Assembly (NCBI GenBank): GCA_016722065.1
Contig: JADKGX010000002.1
Coordinates: 496,001 to 560,000 of the forward strand
Source of the DNA: Planctomycetota bacterium
GTDB lineage: Bacteria; Planctomycetota; UBA8742; UBA2392
DNA length: 64,000 bases
Direction of reading: 5' to 3'
Of this stretch, positions 62,112-64,000 are shown in pieces. The number at the start of each line of letters is the position of its first letter. Positions within the stretch are counted from its first letter, which is position 1. Position numbers and translations under genes: made by a program. The notes below the pieces were generated by a model, which worked only from the letters and a program-made list of their open reading frames with translations, was not told where the DNA came from and did not search any database.

Positions 62112-62747
62112 ATGTACCGCACCCTTTTTGTCACCACGCTGTTTTCACTTCTGCTGCTCGCTGCTTGCAGCGACCCCACCGGCAACAGTGCCTCTGCCAA
62201 CACGGGCGACGCCAAAAAAGTCGTCGAGGAAAAAGGCAAGGAACTGACGTTCAGCCAGGAGGGCAGCAAGATTTCGTTTGTGGGCGCCAAAGTCACCATG
62301 AAGCATCCCGGCGGGTTTTCCAAGTTCGCCGGCAAGGTCATCACCAGCGACGACGGCAAGACCGTCAAGCAGGTTGAAGTTGACATTGACCTGAACTCGT
62401 TGTGGGCTGCCAACGACGGTGACGGGGCCGACAAGCCCAACGAAAAGCTGACCGGGCACCTGAAAAGCGCTGATTTCTTCAATGTCGAAAAGCACCCCAA
62501 GGGCAAGTTCGTAAGCACTGAAATCAAGAAAGACGGCGACAACTTCATAGTCACTGGCAACCTGACTTTTCACGACGTGACCAAATCGGTCACCTTTCCG
62601 GCCAAGGTTACGGCCGATGCCGGCAAAGTTACGGCCAAGGCCGAGTTCAAGATCAATCGCCATGACTGGAAGCTGGACTACAACGGCGCCATCGACAACG
62701 CGATCCATGACGACGTCGCGATCCTGTTCGATATCCAAGCCAAATGA
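62112..62747 (+). CDS. YceI-family lipoprotein
   Basis: The 211-aa protein has a lipoprotein signal (LFSLLLLAAC lipobox) and a YceI-like lipocalin-fold domain (about 50-210): DFFNVEKHPKGKFVSTEI, NLTFHDVTKSVTFPAK, FKINRHDWKLDY. Such proteins bind isoprenoid-like lipids. The ATG at 62112 has GGAGG just before. A strong terminator follows. Confidence 0.85.
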   Translation: MYRTLFVTTLFSLLLLAACSDPTGNSASANTGDAKKVVEEKGKELTFSQEGSKISFVGAKVTMKHPGGFSKFAGKVITSDDGKTVKQVEVDIDLNSLWAANDGDGADKPNEKLTGHLKSADFFNVEKHPKGKFVSTEIKKDGDNFIVTGNLTFHDVTKSVTFPAKVTADAGKVTAKAEFKINRHDWKLDYNGAIDNAIHDDVAILFDIQAK

Positions 62748-62760
62748 CCCTGGGTAACGC

Positions 62761-62797
62761 AACCGGCCCGGGACAACGTCCCGGGCCGGTTTGATTT
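62761..62797. terminator. Strong bidirectional terminator
   Basis: A 14-bp perfect stem (62761-62774 with 62778-62791) has a 3-nt loop and a T-rich tail, TTTGATTTT. It lies between convergent genes. Confidence 0.85.
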
Positions 62798-62805
62798 TGA
62801 TTCGG

Positions 62806-64000
62806 CTAGTAGTCCGCGCCCTCGTCCTCCAACTGTTCCTGCGGCATGCGCAGGCGCACTGTTGCCTCAAGGTCCTTGAAGAACAGCGGCAGGTGCCGGG
62901 GCGGATACAGAATGCCTTTGCCGTTCTTGTACAGCCGTTGCACGATCCCAAGGTGCGCCACTCCCAGCTTGCCCATGTACAGAAGTTCAAAGCTCTCGGG
63001 GCTGGTTTCCCACAACTGCTTTACTTGCTCGTATCCATAGAAGTAGATGTGGTCCTTGGTGTAGCCGCCGCCCCGAAAGGCACGCTCGCAGATGGCGTAA
63101 GCTTCTGATTTGCTGAACTTGTACTGCGAAATCAGCACACTGAAGATGTCGTAAAACGACATTTCCTCTTTGTCCATCATGTAGACGGCCTTGACGCGCC
63201 CGGCCAGCAACCGCCTCCGTCGATTCGTCAGCACGCCTGCCAACTCTTCATTGAACGTTGCCAGGCCTTCCTCCGTGCTCAGATAGGCGCTGGCGGGTTT
63301 GTCGACACGCGGAAACCCGTGAAAGAACAGCGCCCGAAAGGGCTGCATTTCGGCGTTGCGCGTGCGCAAGACGTGGGTTTCGACTTCGTGCACTGCCAGC
63401 GATTCAATATCGTTCTTGCTGTAGAACGCCCCTTTGCGCAGCGCCACCGAAAGCTCGCCCGCGGCAGCGTCGCTGGACAGATAGCTGCGCACACGCACGT
63501 TGCACAGAAACTTCTGGCGGCGCACGATGTTGTTCAGCCTTGATCGCGCTTCCTTGGCATCAAACAGGTCGGTGTCTTCGGGCTCGGGCTCCATGGCCAG
63601 CCACTTCTCGGCCTTTTCCAGGGTGGACTTATCGGCTGTGCCAAACAATAGCCGCGACCGGTCCAGGAACTCCGGCGTGTTGCGAGATTCCAGCATGCAG
63701 ATGGTGTTGAACACCTCGTCACGCTTGGCGCGATAAATACGCCCTAGTTCGCTGTCCACAATGGGCAGGTTCAGCAACTCCACCTTGGTTGCTTCGGGGT
63801 CGAACTCTAGCTCGCGGTACACGTAGCGCGGGTTGGCCTGGGGCAGCTTGTTGCTGTTGATGTATTGCTTGGCGACGTCGGTACTGTTGACCGGGTTGAT
63901 GTATTTCAGCACGCGCAGCTTGGCACTGGCCATGCTGATGTGGCGGTCGGCCTCCAGCAACAGAAAGAAATCCTGGCTTTCGAAGGCTTCCTGATAACGC
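62806..64000 (-). CDS. DUF1704 (QEGLA-motif) peptidase-like protein, partial
   Basis: The reading frame is open to the window end, so the gene starts beyond 64000. It contains HEVETHVLR, an HExxxH zinc motif, and STEEGLATFNEEL (the EEGLA region), as in DUF1704 proteins and their eukaryotic MATCAP-like tyrosine-carboxypeptidase relatives. The rest is helical. Bacterial members are called flavohaemoglobin-expression-modulating proteins, but their function is uncertain. It is convergent with the YceI lipoprotein. Confidence 0.8.
   Translation of the reverse strand, partial: RYQEAFESQDFFLLLEADRHISMASAKLRVLKYINPVNSTDVAKQYINSNKLPQANPRYVYRELEFDPEATKVELLNLPIVDSELGRIYRAKRDEVFNTICMLESRNTPEFLDRSRLLFGTADKSTLEKAEKWLAMEPEPEDTDLFDAKEARSRLNNIVRRQKFLCNVRVRSYLSSDAAAGELSVALRKGAFYSKNDIESLAVHEVETHVLRTRNAEMQPFRALFFHGFPRVDKPASAYLSTEEGLATFNEELAGVLTNRRRRLLAGRVKAVYMMDKEEMSFYDIFSVLISQYKFSKSEAYAICERAFRGGGYTKDHIYFYGYEQVKQLWETSPESFELLYMGKLGVAHLGIVQRLYKNGKGILYPPRHLPLFFKDLEATVRLRMPQEQLEDEGADY

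Overview
The window is a GC-rich, gene-dense chromosomal segment of a Gram-negative-type bacterium. I infer Planctomycetota or a close relative. The reasons are a squalene-hopene cyclase, an oleABCD hydrocarbon operon, a ketosynthase/ACP/CrtI-like cluster resembling those of planctomycetes, an HExxH peptidase of the DUF1570 kind, many He_PIG/VCBS/Calx-beta surface proteins, and prolipoproteins with an Lgt enzyme. No rRNA, tRNA or CRISPR array was recognised, so the phylum is an inference.

Layout. 0-12.3 kb: a partial membrane protein, IMP dehydrogenase, an ECF sigma factor fused to a membrane-anchored surface protein, uracil-DNA glycosylase, squalene-hopene cyclase, three lipoproteins and a LexA/CI-type repressor. 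12.4-26.2 kb: a VCBS lipoprotein, type III pantothenate kinase, a cyclic-nucleotide-binding protein with an apparent frameshift, thioredoxin reductase, a three-domain protein ending in a diadenylate cyclase (EIIA, PK_C-like, DAC), methionyl-tRNA formyltransferase, a secreted propeller-like protein, a SirB1-like protein, a zinc-ribbon protein and a HAD phosphatase. 26.2-31.7 kb: two large exported proteins with a Cys-Trp-TM-Arg C-terminal tail, and OsmC. 31.8-45.9 kb: a long minus-strand lipid region. It has oleA-B-C-D, then a GbsR/MarR-like regulator, ketosynthase, ACP, two CrtI-like FAD oxidoreductases, a nucleotidyltransferase, a FabZ-like dehydratase and a FabI-like reductase. 46-56 kb: a secreted metallopeptidase, two more Cys-Trp-tail proteins, Lgt, a carboxypeptidase-regulatory/PDZ protein and a methyltransferase. 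56-64 kb: nuoABC, Der, a Bax-inhibitor protein, TrpS, a YceI lipoprotein and a partial DUF1704 protein.

The most unusual structure lies at 32.8-38.7 kb, inside the lipid operon. A REP-associated tyrosine transposase (RAYT), flanked by inverted REP-like palindromes that begin with GTAG, sits in frame inside the fabZ-like gene. It splits the hot-dog domain in a loop yet leaves one open reading frame. More copies of the same palindromes (51 bp or 99 bp, both multiples of three) lie in frame in a CrtI-like gene (two sites), and one 99-bp copy sits between that gene and the ACP gene and supplies the ACP stop codon. A lower-GC HNH endonuclease also interrupts this operon. The mobile elements therefore appear to have colonised the operon without breaking its reading frames.

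Functionally, the KS/ACP/FabZ/FabI/CrtI set looks like a dedicated fatty-acyl assembly line whose product may be condensed head-to-head by OleABCD. That link is an inference from adjacency.
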